Source of the DNA: a virus
Virus record (IMG/VR): IMGVR_UViG_3300017917_001008
Span: 1 to 64,000 of that record
Direction: 5' to 3' (one strand)
DNA length: 64,000 bases
Shown here: positions 8,319 through 16,823 of the stretch, in pieces
Position numbering within the stretch: position 1 is the first letter of the stretch
Layout of the letters: every line of letters starts with the position of its first letter
The notes under the pieces: model-generated
What the model saw: the letters and a program-made list of their open reading frames with translations, nothing else
What the model was told of the DNA's origin: nothing
The model's database searches: none
Position numbers and translations under genes: made by a program

Positions 8319-8335
8319 TGTAGAATAGTTCTACA
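8319..8335 (+). promoter_or_regulatory. TGTAGAA-TAG-TTCTACA palindrome upstream of the phosphoesterase gene
   Basis: Perfect 7-3-7 inverted repeat in the 173-base gap between the terminator and the gene at 8380. The preceding TACAAGTTG is only a loose match to the -7 consensus. The same half-sites occur in other promoter regions here, so an operator or promoter role is inferred. The rest of this gap holds a short ATAAA/TTTAT repeat (8291-8303) and no gene. Confidence 0.5.
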
Positions 8336-8379
8336 CATTAAAGTTTAGCTTTATACACCATATACTAATCCTCACCCTT

Positions 8380-9693
8380 ATGAACCTAATCTCACAGGTA
8401 TATGGCTCACTCAAGTGGAAGAAAACTGATGAGTGGTGTGCTACAAAACTAGGTATTTCTTTGCAAAAATACCAGGAAATCAAGAAACAAATTCTACAAA
8501 CTAAAGAGCTTCTTAGCCGGGAGCTGGATAATTCTGTAGTGGATATTGCTGGCAAGCGGATGCTTGACCTGATTGGAGAGGAGCAGATAAAGAACGAGTA
8601 TATATCAGACCTGGAAGACAGGCTGATGGAAGTGATCCAGCAGAATAAAGAGAAGGTGATTGAGTTTAAAGAAGACCTGGATGCTGGCACCGCTGAGATT
8701 AAAGGTGTGGCATTTGCAGAACCCAAGAGTCCGGAGGAGATCATCCGTATTCTAAAGATAGATACAGCTAAGTGGAAGCTATCCACGTATTGGAATAAAG
8801 AACATAACGGATACTGGCTGGTATCCGCTATGGTGAGCCAGGTGAAACCTGAGCCCCAGGACTTCCTGAAAGAGACCATAGAAAACTTTAAGCCTGCCTA
8901 CACTCCGGTAAAGGAAGTGCACATTAACCAGAAGTTTGAGAACGCAAGTGTGGCCGTTCTTTCTGTACAAGACTTACACTTTGGTAAAGAAGGAAACACC
9001 GGTGTTGTAGAAGACTTTAAAAAAGCCATAACTAACCTTACCCTTAGAGCATACATGAGCCACCGGCTGGATAAGATCATCTATGTCTTTGGTGGAGATC
9101 TGCTCAACATGGACACGTTCCAGGGACAGACCACCAAGGGCACTCCGGTGGATAATGACATGAGAGCCCAGGATGCATACAACCAGGCATTTGATGCTCT
9201 GTATTGGTCAGTGAATTATCTTAAGCAGTTCTGTGAAACTTTAGAAGTGGTATACCTCCCTGGTAACCATGACCGTCTTTCTTCCTATCACCTGGCACAC
9301 GCTCTTTCTAAGTGTTTCCAGGATCCTAATATTCTATTTGACGTAGCTTATGCTGAACGTAAGGTGAAAACCTTTGGTCACAACTTCTTTGGTTTTGAAC
9401 ACGGTGACGTGACCAAAAAGTGGACACCGCTGGTATATGCTACAGAGTTCCCAATAGACTGGGGATCTACACAATACAGAACCTGTTACACAGGTCACTT
9501 CCATTCTAAGAAGACCACCGAGTATGTAACGGACAACGAGATCCACGGGTTTGCCATCAAGCATCTACCCAGTCTTTCCAAGAGTGATTACTGGCACTAC
9601 CACAATAAGTTCACAGGTGCTAAGCGTCAGGCAGTTATGGAGATCCATGGCTGGGCAGAAGGCAAGATCTCTGAGTTTACATACAATGCGTAA
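8380..9693 (+). CDS. Calcineurin-like metallophosphoesterase (437 aa)
   Basis: Residues 195-380 carry the full set of metal-binding motifs: D198-x-H200 in QDLHFGK, GGD 238-240, GNHD 295-298, H341 in EHGD and GHFH 372-375. This is the two-metal phosphoesterase fold of the Mre11/SbcD and calcineurin superfamily. The first 190 residues are helical; residues 1-50 look like a helix-turn-helix (WCATKLGISLQKYQEIKKQI) and could bind nucleic acid. It is the first gene after the tail-fibre terminator, at the head of the ring/muzzle/cargo gene run. Being expressed with virion genes suggests a role in DNA end processing, packaging or a packaged enzyme; the substrate is unknown. Confidence 0.85.
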   Translation: MNLISQVYGSLKWKKTDEWCATKLGISLQKYQEIKKQILQTKELLSRELDNSVVDIAGKRMLDLIGEEQIKNEYISDLEDRLMEVIQQNKEKVIEFKEDLDAGTAEIKGVAFAEPKSPEEIIRILKIDTAKWKLSTYWNKEHNGYWLVSAMVSQVKPEPQDFLKETIENFKPAYTPVKEVHINQKFENASVAVLSVQDLHFGKEGNTGVVEDFKKAITNLTLRAYMSHRLDKIIYVFGGDLLNMDTFQGQTTKGTPVDNDMRAQDAYNQAFDALYWSVNYLKQFCETLEVVYLPGNHDRLSSYHLAHALSKCFQDPNILFDVAYAERKVKTFGHNFFGFEHGDVTKKWTPLVYATEFPIDWGSTQYRTCYTGHFHSKKTTEYVTDNEIHGFAIKHLPSLSKSDYWHYHNKFTGAKRQAVMEIHGWAEGKISEFTYNA

Positions 9694-9695
9694 AC

Positions 9696-9750
9696 TCTAC
9701 AAGTTTAGTTTTAAACTCTCATTGTTTTTCAGTAAATTATTAATGTAGAA
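9696..9750 (+). promoter_or_regulatory. Intergenic inverted repeats before the 195-aa gene
   Basis: Contains TCTACAA (9696-9702), an AGTTTA-GTTT-TAAACT palindrome (9702-9717) and TGTAGAA (9744-9750), all elements repeated in other gaps. TATTAATG (9738-9745) is a partial -7 match. An internal late promoter is plausible. Confidence 0.4.
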
Positions 9751-9753
9751 CTT

Positions 9754-10341
9754 GTGGCCACACCCTATAAAAAACCAGACCTAAACGCTCCCAGGTACAG
9801 ACCTAAGAAACTGAATCTTACCAATAACCAGGTGTATGAACAGTTTATTACGGATCACCCCAAGTTTAAAGGATTGACAGTTTCTCAGTTTAAAGAAGTG
9901 ATCAAAACTTTTAACGGTAAGATATGGGAAACGGTGATTGCAAACAGGGACGGTGTAGAACTGCCCGAACAGCTTGGGTATATTTTTATAGGTACATGCC
10001 CTCGTAAACATGGAGACAACCCGGACAGGGTGAAGTCTATACAATACGGGGTGAAGGTTCAGAACCAGAACTGGGAGTCTGACCAGTATGTAGCCAAAAT
10101 CTTCTATACAAACTTTGAAACTAAATACCGGTTTAAACACCACGAGATGTGGGGCTTTTCCGGTGTACGTGACTTTAAGAGAACAGTAGCTAAGACATAC
10201 CCGCAAGAGTGGAAGAAGTATGTACAGGTGGATAACCTGGTAAAAGTGAGCCTGTTATTCAGAAAGCAGAAGTTCAAAGACTTTAAAAAACAAGAGACTG
10301 CTCAGCTCCTGGAGGAGTATGATGAGTTTAATCTAGACTAA
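9754..10341 (+). CDS. Putative virion/assembly protein of unknown function (195 aa)
   Basis: GTG start at 9754, 60 bases after the previous gene; no in-frame ATG offers a better N-terminus and MATPYKKPDLNAPRYRPKKL is basic and plausible. The protein is highly basic with many Phe, Tyr and Lys. It has a helical N-terminal region (NQVYEQFITDHPKFKGLTVS) and a central beta part (LGYIFIGTCPRKHG). Position immediately before the ring/adaptor genes suggests a conserved assembly role, possibly nucleic-acid binding given the charge. No family is recognised with confidence. Confidence 0.75.
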   Translation: MATPYKKPDLNAPRYRPKKLNLTNNQVYEQFITDHPKFKGLTVSQFKEVIKTFNGKIWETVIANRDGVELPEQLGYIFIGTCPRKHGDNPDRVKSIQYGVKVQNQNWESDQYVAKIFYTNFETKYRFKHHEMWGFSGVRDFKRTVAKTYPQEWKKYVQVDNLVKVSLLFRKQKFKDFKKQETAQLLEEYDEFNLD

Positions 10342-10344
10342 CCT

Positions 10345-11016
10345 ATGAAGACCACTATTGGAGATGTCATCTCAAGAATCCGTTCCCAGGTGAAGGCAGT
10401 GAGGCAAGATGCTTTACTGACTGACCGGGTTATTTATTCTTTTGTAAACAAGCACGCCAAGTGGTTAATGAAGCGTGAGGACTCCCGTAATAAGCTCATG
10501 GCTTTTTCCGGGGTGATCCAAACACTTGACCTGGTTGAACTGATAGAAGTGGATAAGGTGGAAGCTTGTTGTACAGGAATAAAATCTGATTGTACTATCA
10601 AACGTACAGAAAAGAAGATGCCCATATTCATGCAAGGATACTGGGGACCGCTCATCCGTACTGTGTCTTCTCTTGACGGCTCTGAAGAACTGCAACCCAC
10701 TACACCTAGTCAGTATGTGGCAATGTCTAAGAGTAAAAACTTCAAGTATAACAAGACTAAATACTACTGGTACCTGGATGACTACATCTACTTCCCCAAT
10801 CTTGAATGGGAAGCTGTACGTATAGAGGGAATCTTTGAAGATGATATTTCAGACTTCACCTGTGAAGAAGACAGCTGCATGGTGCGTTCTGACCAGAGTT
10901 TTAATGTACCAGACTATCTGCTTGGTGAAATAGAATCCCAGGTGTTTAAAGACCTGGCGGGAATGTACCAGATGCCAACAGATCTACCTAATGATAAACA
11001 AAGTGCCAGCCGTTAA
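10345..11016 (+). CDS. Putative tail ring / head-tail adaptor protein (223 aa)
   Basis: The N-terminus, TIGDVISRIRSQVKAVRQDA then LTDRVIYSFVNKHAKWLMKR, is a long helical hairpin of the type found in P22 gp4-like tail-accessory and ring proteins. The rest is beta-rich with acidic CTGIKSDC and FTCEEDSCMV segments. Two bases separate it from the gene before and it starts with the TAACCTATG context. Location between the portal-proximal module (outside) and the muzzle gene matches the ring proteins of crAss-like phages; assignment to a specific ring is not possible by eye. Confidence 0.65.
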   Translation: MKTTIGDVISRIRSQVKAVRQDALLTDRVIYSFVNKHAKWLMKREDSRNKLMAFSGVIQTLDLVELIEVDKVEACCTGIKSDCTIKRTEKKMPIFMQGYWGPLIRTVSSLDGSEELQPTTPSQYVAMSKSKNFKYNKTKYYWYLDDYIYFPNLEWEAVRIEGIFEDDISDFTCEEDSCMVRSDQSFNVPDYLLGEIESQVFKDLAGMYQMPTDLPNDKQSASR

Positions 11017-11022
11017 TAACCT

Positions 11023-11889
11023 ATGAAAACTGAACCAAAATACAGGACGTTTGATGAGCTGCTTAACGAGGTGGCTACAGACTTTGTTCAATATAACAAT
11101 GAGGGTATGATTGAACCTGGCCAACTTATTAAGGTGGCTCAGCGTGTTAATTATGATCTCGGCTTGCGTATTCATGGTACAAAGGAAAAGATACTGGATA
11201 TAGAGAAATCCAAGACCAGACTTCCGGATGACTTCTATGTACTTAACTATGCGTTTTTGTGTGGTAAGTATACTGTCAACCAGCCTATTTTATCAGGACG
11301 TCAAACAGAAAACATTATTCTTTCTTCTGATCTGTGTAAGAAATGTGGTGCTCCGGATCCTGAGTGCACTTGTGAAAAGACTTACACTGTAGAATGTAAA
11401 ACAGGAGAAAATATTTATGTACAGGTGGTAGAGAAACGTGGTCTTGAAACCAAGACTTATGAAACATTTGACCGTGTGCATATCAGTTCATCCACTGGTA
11501 AAAAAGATGCCCTGGATAACAGCGGTCGTAACGGATACATCAAGAATGGTTTTATCTACACAGACTTTGCTCAAGGTAAGCTGTACATTTCTTACCAGGG
11601 TGCTTTAGAAGATGAAGACGGTAATCTACTTGTACTGGATCATCCAATGATCAATGAGTATTATGAGTATGCCATTAAACAACGCATACTTGAAAACCTA
11701 TATATGAATGGGGAAGATGTAGCCCAGAAGATGCAGCTGGTTGAACAGCGTCTGCGTGCTGCTCGTAATAATGCTCTCACTATTGTTAACACTCCAGACT
11801 TTGCTGAAATGAAGCAGCTCTGGGAAACCAACCGTAAAGCAATGTATGGAAAATACTATTCAATGTTCAAGTCAGAGTACGGCTGGTAA
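11023..11889 (+). CDS. Putative tail ring / tubular protein with Cys cluster (288 aa)
   Basis: Helical N-terminus (FDELLNEVATDFVQYNNEG) and the sentence-like KSKTRLPDDFYVLNYAFLCG are typical of P22-gp4/T7-gp11-like tail proteins, where LPDDF follows the first helices. A compact Cys cluster, CKKCGAPDPECTCEK (about residues 105-119), could bind zinc or be disulphide-linked. The C-terminal 90 residues are a long helix (AQKMQLVEQRLRAARNNALT). Context TAATAACCTATG. It is the second of two adjacent ring/adaptor candidates. Confidence 0.65.
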   Translation: MKTEPKYRTFDELLNEVATDFVQYNNEGMIEPGQLIKVAQRVNYDLGLRIHGTKEKILDIEKSKTRLPDDFYVLNYAFLCGKYTVNQPILSGRQTENIILSSDLCKKCGAPDPECTCEKTYTVECKTGENIYVQVVEKRGLETKTYETFDRVHISSSTGKKDALDNSGRNGYIKNGFIYTDFAQGKLYISYQGALEDEDGNLLVLDHPMINEYYEYAIKQRILENLYMNGEDVAQKMQLVEQRLRAARNNALTIVNTPDFAEMKQLWETNRKAMYGKYYSMFKSEYGW

Positions 11890-11893
11890 ACCG

Positions 11894-12256
11894 GTGAAGG
11901 TTCAGACTACCGTCCAGCTGCCCATGTACAATTGCAAGATTGTAATGAGCGTGGTGGACAATGTACGTCAGGAAACAGTTAAGCTGTATAAGAAATATAA
12001 GATTAAAGAAGAGATGGATGATGATGAGCTGGAAGGTGTACTGGTAATGCCTAGCATAGAAGTGTATTATCTGATGGTGAGTCACCAGTTTTTGACCCAT
12101 AACACAATAGCTCATGAGATCTTCCATGCTGCTGTAAGAATTACGGAACACAGGGGGATTACAGATGAAGAAGCTCAAGCCTGGCTTGCTGGACATCTCA
12201 CCGGACAACTGTACAAATTTTTAGACAAGAAGAAGCTTACTATAAAACATGGCTGA
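11894..12256 (+). CDS. Small HExxH metalloprotease-like protein
   Basis: HEIFH (residues 74-78 from this start) sits in NTIAHEIFHAAVRITEHRG, followed by DEEAQAWLAGHLTGQLYKF, where a Glu could be the third zinc ligand. This is the minimal zincin pattern of small phage HExxH proteins. I chose GTG 11894 because VKVQTTVQLPMYNCKIVMSV is a clean beta-strand start just after the previous stop; ATG 11846 would overlap that gene by 44 bases and ATG 11924 is a third option. It overlaps the muzzle gene start by 8 bases and ends in TGA. It might mature virion proteins; the substrate is unknown. Confidence 0.75.
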   Translation: MKVQTTVQLPMYNCKIVMSVVDNVRQETVKLYKKYKIKEEMDDDELEGVLVMPSIEVYYLMVSHQFLTHNTIAHEIFHAAVRITEHRGITDEEAQAWLAGHLTGQLYKFLDKKKLTIKHG

Positions 12257-15200
12257 ACAACAACAAAATCCGGGTGCTGTAAGTAATTCCTTTACTAAAG
12301 GAATGGCAAAGGACTACAATGACACCTTTATTGGAGAGGGGTTGTGGAGTCATGCCCGTAATGCTGTTAACAATTCTCATGATGGCCAGGTGGGGGTGAT
12401 TGGTAATGAACCAGCTAACCTACACTGTGTTACACTTCCTTATACACTTATTGGTGCTGTACTTCTTACAGATGATCGTTGGGCTATATTTACTACCAAT
12501 GACGTAGACTCAGAGATAGGCATCTTTGATGAATCTCAGTGTACGTATACAAAGGTGGTTAATGATAAGTGTCTTAATTTCAAAAGAACCCATCTTATTT
12601 CTGGTATCAGCCGCAGACGTTATGACTGTGAACGTCCTGTATATTGGGTGGATGGTTTAAACCCAGACAGGTTTATTGACCTGGATAATCCTCCTTTTAA
12701 ATACACCGAGAAGATAGTTGATGGTTGTATACAGAGAACCTTTACAAACGAGCTGGATTGTGAGCGTCTGCGTTTAGCATCTTATATCAAGCATCCTTGC
12801 CTGCAACTTGTAAAAGGAAAGGTGGCCGGAAGTTTACTGAATGGTTCCTACCAGGTAGCTATTGCTTACACGATCAACGGATCAAGGGTAAGTGACTACA
12901 TTGGTTTATCTGAAGTGCAGTCTGTATTTACGCACGAGAATAATAACTCATCTCTGGAGCTTAAGATTACAGAGATAGACAAGACATTTGACACCTTTGA
13001 CCTGGTTCTTCTTGCCAGGGTGAATGAGCAGACCTTTGCTCGTAAGATTGGAGAATATTCCACAGCTCAGGGAACTATCTATATAGACAGGATAGACTTT
13101 GAATCTCCCACTATTCCTATACAGAATATTGTTTTCCGTAGTGAACCTATTGAGAAAAGTGATGCCATCTACTCTGTAAATGATTATGCATTACGTGTAG
13201 GTACTCATAGCAAGTTTAAGTTCAACTACCAGAAACAGGCCAATGAGATTGTAGCCAAGTGGGCTGCAGTTCAGTATCCTTCTAACTATTATGTAAAGGG
13301 TGGAAATAACACCGGATACTTAAGAGATGAGCAGTATCCTTTCTTTATACGTTTTGTATACAACACTGGTGAACGTTCTGAGTCCTATCATATTCCAGGT
13401 AGACCTGCAGTGGCATCTGAACTAATAGATGTTGCAGGCGGGGATGCTTTTGAAACAGCTGATGGTATCCAGGTAAAACGCTGGCAGGTGGAAAATACAG
13501 CTTCTGTAACATCCACTACGGTATCAACACTACCTGATGGAGGTAGAGTGATAGCCAGTGGTCAGATGGGGTACTGGGAATCTACAGAACTATATCCTCC
13601 GGATAAACCTAACATCTGGGGTAATCTCTGCGGTAAGCCTATACGTCATCATAAATTCCCGGATGTAACTATCCAGGGAGGTAGTGTAGTGAATCACTTT
13701 AACAGTGATGGAACTAACATTGTCATTCTAGGTGTACAGTTTGAGAACATTACAGCTCCGTTAGATAACAATGGAAACCCTATTGCTTCTATAGTGGGGT
13801 ATGAGATCCTTAGGGGATCACGTCAGGGACAAAAGTCCATTCTGGCTAAGGGTATGTTTAACAACATGCGTGAGTATGATATTCCTGGTAACACCACCCT
13901 TAAAGGACTTTACCAGAACTATCCTTACAATGACCTGAGTCCTGATCATTATCTTTCTACAAGAAGAAGACTAAGCGGATCCGGTGTAGTAAATGTAGAT
14001 CAAAGTAACTCTCCTAAACTAACAGGATTTAAACGTAATATATTTTCTTTCCATAGTCCAGAGGTAACCTTTACCAATCCATTCTTAAACATGGATGAGG
14101 TGAAGATCTATGAAGAAGTTCATGGTACTTCCAGGGGACAGTTTGAAATTCCTTTCAGACACCCGAGATTTAAAGTGGCTAGTAACATAGTGGACATTAT
14201 CACTAAGGTTTCTAGTGCAATGAGTGCTGTAGCAAAGGTGGGTAAGGGCGTGAAGATAGCAGCTACAGAAGATGTACCTATTGAACTGTCCTATGGTCCT
14301 ATTGGTAAGCCTCCTGCGTTCCCTTCTGCAGCCGGTGGTAACGTATCTGGTACCATCATGACCATTGCAGCCTGGGCTAAGTATGCTGTTGATCTTGCCC
14401 TGTGGGTAAATGAAGTGGCCACTGTTGTAGCACTGGCTAAAGCTATTGCAGATGTAGAAAGAGAAAAGCTTTATGAGATTTTCAGAATACTGATTCCTAA
14501 ACGTCAGTACGCTGCACAGTTTAACTCACATGGTTTTTATAACCAGTTTAGAGTTTCTACAGCTGGTAACCGTAGAAGAAAGGTTGTGGATGCAGGATAT
14601 GTTTCCGGATCCAACATTCAATATTTTAACAATAAGTACCAGGTAAATAATATACATAGAAGTAGTGGTTTAGTAATAGAGGTGGGTGCTGATATTGCAG
14701 ATCCCACTATAGTAGATAACAGCCGTACAACTATTGGAGAAAGTGGAAAAGGATTATATGATCCATTTGATAGAACCATATCATCTCACTATGGTGGATT
14801 GAAAATAACTTTTCCATCCCAGTATGGACAGTTGGATACTATCAAACAGATTCCTATTTCCTACTGTACATTACCACTCACTCCGGATAAAACCAAGAAG
14901 TTTTCTACCGGTGTATTGTTTGGTGGAGACATCTACATCAACCGTTTTACAGAAAAGAACTCTATGTTCTTCTTTACAAACTGGTTAATGGGTGAGCCGG
15001 ATGAGTATGAGTTTGATTACACTGAATACATCAATGTTCCCTACCCAAGATTCTGGATACACAACACACAATATCATAGTGAGTTCTTATCTGTACCTAG
15101 TCAGTTTAGGGCACTGGATGCAAATGACGGACTAAATCTTTTCAGTGTTAAGAAAGGATACTTCTATTTATTTAACTCAGGTGTGCGTGACTTCTTTGTA

Positions 15201-16823
15201 GAGAGTGAGATTAATTTGGCATTCCGTGATTGGGAAGATGATTTTTCAAGACGTCACTACGATCCGGAGCGTTACACAGATCTGAATATGATGTTCCGTT
15301 CTGATATCATCAAGAGCGGAAACTACTATAAGTATGACTACTCTTTAAGTGTAGCTAAATTATTTAACTCCCAGATCACCTGGGGTGAATTACTGCCCAG
15401 GGATTACGATCCACTGGTTGCAGCCAGCTGTTACACCTATCGTCCTAATAGGGTGATCTATTCTTTACAGCAGCAGGATAACTCTAAGGATGATAACTGG
15501 AGAGTATACCTGTCTAATAACTACCGTGACTTCCCTAATAAGGTGACAGTCATAAAGTCTATTAACGCCACCGGTGCATTGTTCATGATGAAAGACCGTA
15601 GCCCAAGATTATTCATGGGTGAGGAGCAGCTAAAGATGGACGGAACAGGGGCAGTGATCACTATAGGTGACGGTAACCTGTTTAACCAAAATGGTCAGCT
15701 TAGGGAGATTGTCAATGCAGACAGATCTTATGAATATGGATCTTGCCAGAGCAGATTTGGTCATTTAGGAAACGTCTATGGTGTTTTCTGGGTTAGCCAG
15801 GATCAGGGTAAGATTTTCCAATATGCCGGACAGATCAATGAGATCAGCCGGGATGGTATGAAATACTGGTTTGCTAAATACCTGCCAAGTGAACTCTTGA
15901 AGGTGTACCCGGATTATCCTCTATATGATAATCCTGTAGCCGGTGTTGGTGTACAGATGACCTATGATAATACCAATGAGATCATCTATGTAACCAAGAG
16001 AGACTTTAAGCCAAAGATGAAAGACCTGGCCTATGATAGTGGCGGGTTCTATAAGCTTATCAATGGTGTAAAGACTTATTATCCATTTACAGATAGCAAT
16101 GCTTGGGAGAATGCCAGCTGGACAATGAGCTATGATCCAAAGAGTAAAACCTGGATCAGTTTTCATGACTGGAAACCTACGTTCCTGATTCCTGGTAAGA
16201 ATCACTTCATGAGTGTAAACAACACTTCTATATGGAAGCATAACTCACGTTGTGATCTGTTCTGTAACTTCTATGGTGTAGATTATCCATTTGAGGTGGA
16301 GTTTATTTCCGCTACCGGTCAGCAGGTAACCTCTCTTAGAAACGTAGAGTATTTATTAGAGGCATATAGATATTATAATTCCTGTGCGGATAAGTTCCAT
16401 ATCCTGGATCAGAACTTTGACCAGGCTATGGTTTATAACTCAGAGCAGGTGTCTGGACTCCTGGAGCTAAACTTAAAGGATAAGTCCAATCCGCTCACCA
16501 TGTTAAACTTCCCGCAGGTAGGCCCGCAATCTATTAAGATACAGTTCTCTAAAGAAGAACAGAAGTATAGATTCAACCAGTTCTGGGATATTACTAAAGA
16601 CCGTGGTGAATTTAACGGTACATCTATACCAATGATGGTAACCAGTCCAAACGGATATGAATGGCAGATTAACCCTCAATACGTAAACTATCAGAAACCT
16701 CCATTGGAACGTAAGAAGTTCCGTCATAACGTAAACCGTGTGTTATTACGTAGACTGAAAAGTGGAGATGTCAAACTGTTATTTAAACTATCTAATCAGA
16801 AACTTCTTCAATCTCCTAGATAA
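12249..16823 (+). CDS. Muzzle-type tail protein (crAss-like), 1524 aa
   Basis: The protein starts with FTKGMAKDYNDTFIGEGLWS and continues with repeated beta-strand blocks such as WAIFTTNDVDSEIGIF and RPVYWVDGLNPDRFIDL. This pattern is typical of the large protein that closes the tail barrel in crAss-like phages. About residues 648-741 form a hydrophobic helical region (IMTIAAWAKYAVDLALWVNE) that could act as a plug or membrane-contacting element. It lies directly after ring proteins and before cargo genes, the crAss-like order. It overlaps both neighbours (8 bases upstream, TAATG downstream), implying translational coupling. Identification rests on size, order and sequence style, not on a database search. 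Confidence 0.7.
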   Translation: MAEQQQNPGAVSNSFTKGMAKDYNDTFIGEGLWSHARNAVNNSHDGQVGVIGNEPANLHCVTLPYTLIGAVLLTDDRWAIFTTNDVDSEIGIFDESQCTYTKVVNDKCLNFKRTHLISGISRRRYDCERPVYWVDGLNPDRFIDLDNPPFKYTEKIVDGCIQRTFTNELDCERLRLASYIKHPCLQLVKGKVAGSLLNGSYQVAIAYTINGSRVSDYIGLSEVQSVFTHENNNSSLELKITEIDKTFDTFDLVLLARVNEQTFARKIGEYSTAQGTIYIDRIDFESPTIPIQNIVFRSEPIEKSDAIYSVNDYALRVGTHSKFKFNYQKQANEIVAKWAAVQYPSNYYVKGGNNTGYLRDEQYPFFIRFVYNTGERSESYHIPGRPAVASELIDVAGGDAFETADGIQVKRWQVENTASVTSTTVSTLPDGGRVIASGQMGYWESTELYPPDKPNIWGNLCGKPIRHHKFPDVTIQGGSVVNHFNSDGTNIVILGVQFENITAPLDNNGNPIASIVGYEILRGSRQGQKSILAKGMFNNMREYDIPGNTTLKGLYQNYPYNDLSPDHYLSTRRRLSGSGVVNVDQSNSPKLTGFKRNIFSFHSPEVTFTNPFLNMDEVKIYEEVHGTSRGQFEIPFRHPRFKVASNIVDIITKVSSAMSAVAKVGKGVKIAATEDVPIELSYGPIGKPPAFPSAAGGNVSGTIMTIAAWAKYAVDLALWVNEVATVVALAKAIADVEREKLYEIFRILIPKRQYAAQFNSHGFYNQFRVSTAGNRRRKVVDAGYVSGSNIQYFNNKYQVNNIHRSSGLVIEVGADIADPTIVDNSRTTIGESGKGLYDPFDRTISSHYGGLKITFPSQYGQLDTIKQIPISYCTLPLTPDKTKKFSTGVLFGGDIYINRFTEKNSMFFFTNWLMGEPDEYEFDYTEYINVPYPRFWIHNTQYHSEFLSVPSQFRALDANDGLNLFSVKKGYFYLFNSGVRDFFVESEINLAFRDWEDDFSRRHYDPERYTDLNMMFRSDIIKSGNYYKYDYSLSVAKLFNSQITWGELLPRDYDPLVAASCYTYRPNRVIYSLQQQDNSKDDNWRVYLSNNYRDFPNKVTVIKSINATGALFMMKDRSPRLFMGEEQLKMDGTGAVITIGDGNLFNQNGQLREIVNADRSYEYGSCQSRFGHLGNVYGVFWVSQDQGKIFQYAGQINEISRDGMKYWFAKYLPSELLKVYPDYPLYDNPVAGVGVQMTYDNTNEIIYVTKRDFKPKMKDLAYDSGGFYKLINGVKTYYPFTDSNAWENASWTMSYDPKSKTWISFHDWKPTFLIPGKNHFMSVNNTSIWKHNSRCDLFCNFYGVDYPFEVEFISATGQQVTSLRNVEYLLEAYRYYNSCADKFHILDQNFDQAMVYNSEQVSGLLELNLKDKSNPLTMLNFPQVGPQSIKIQFSKEEQKYRFNQFWDITKDRGEFNGTSIPMMVTSPNGYEWQINPQYVNYQKPPLERKKFRHNVNRVLLRRLKSGDVKLLFKLSNQKLLQSPR

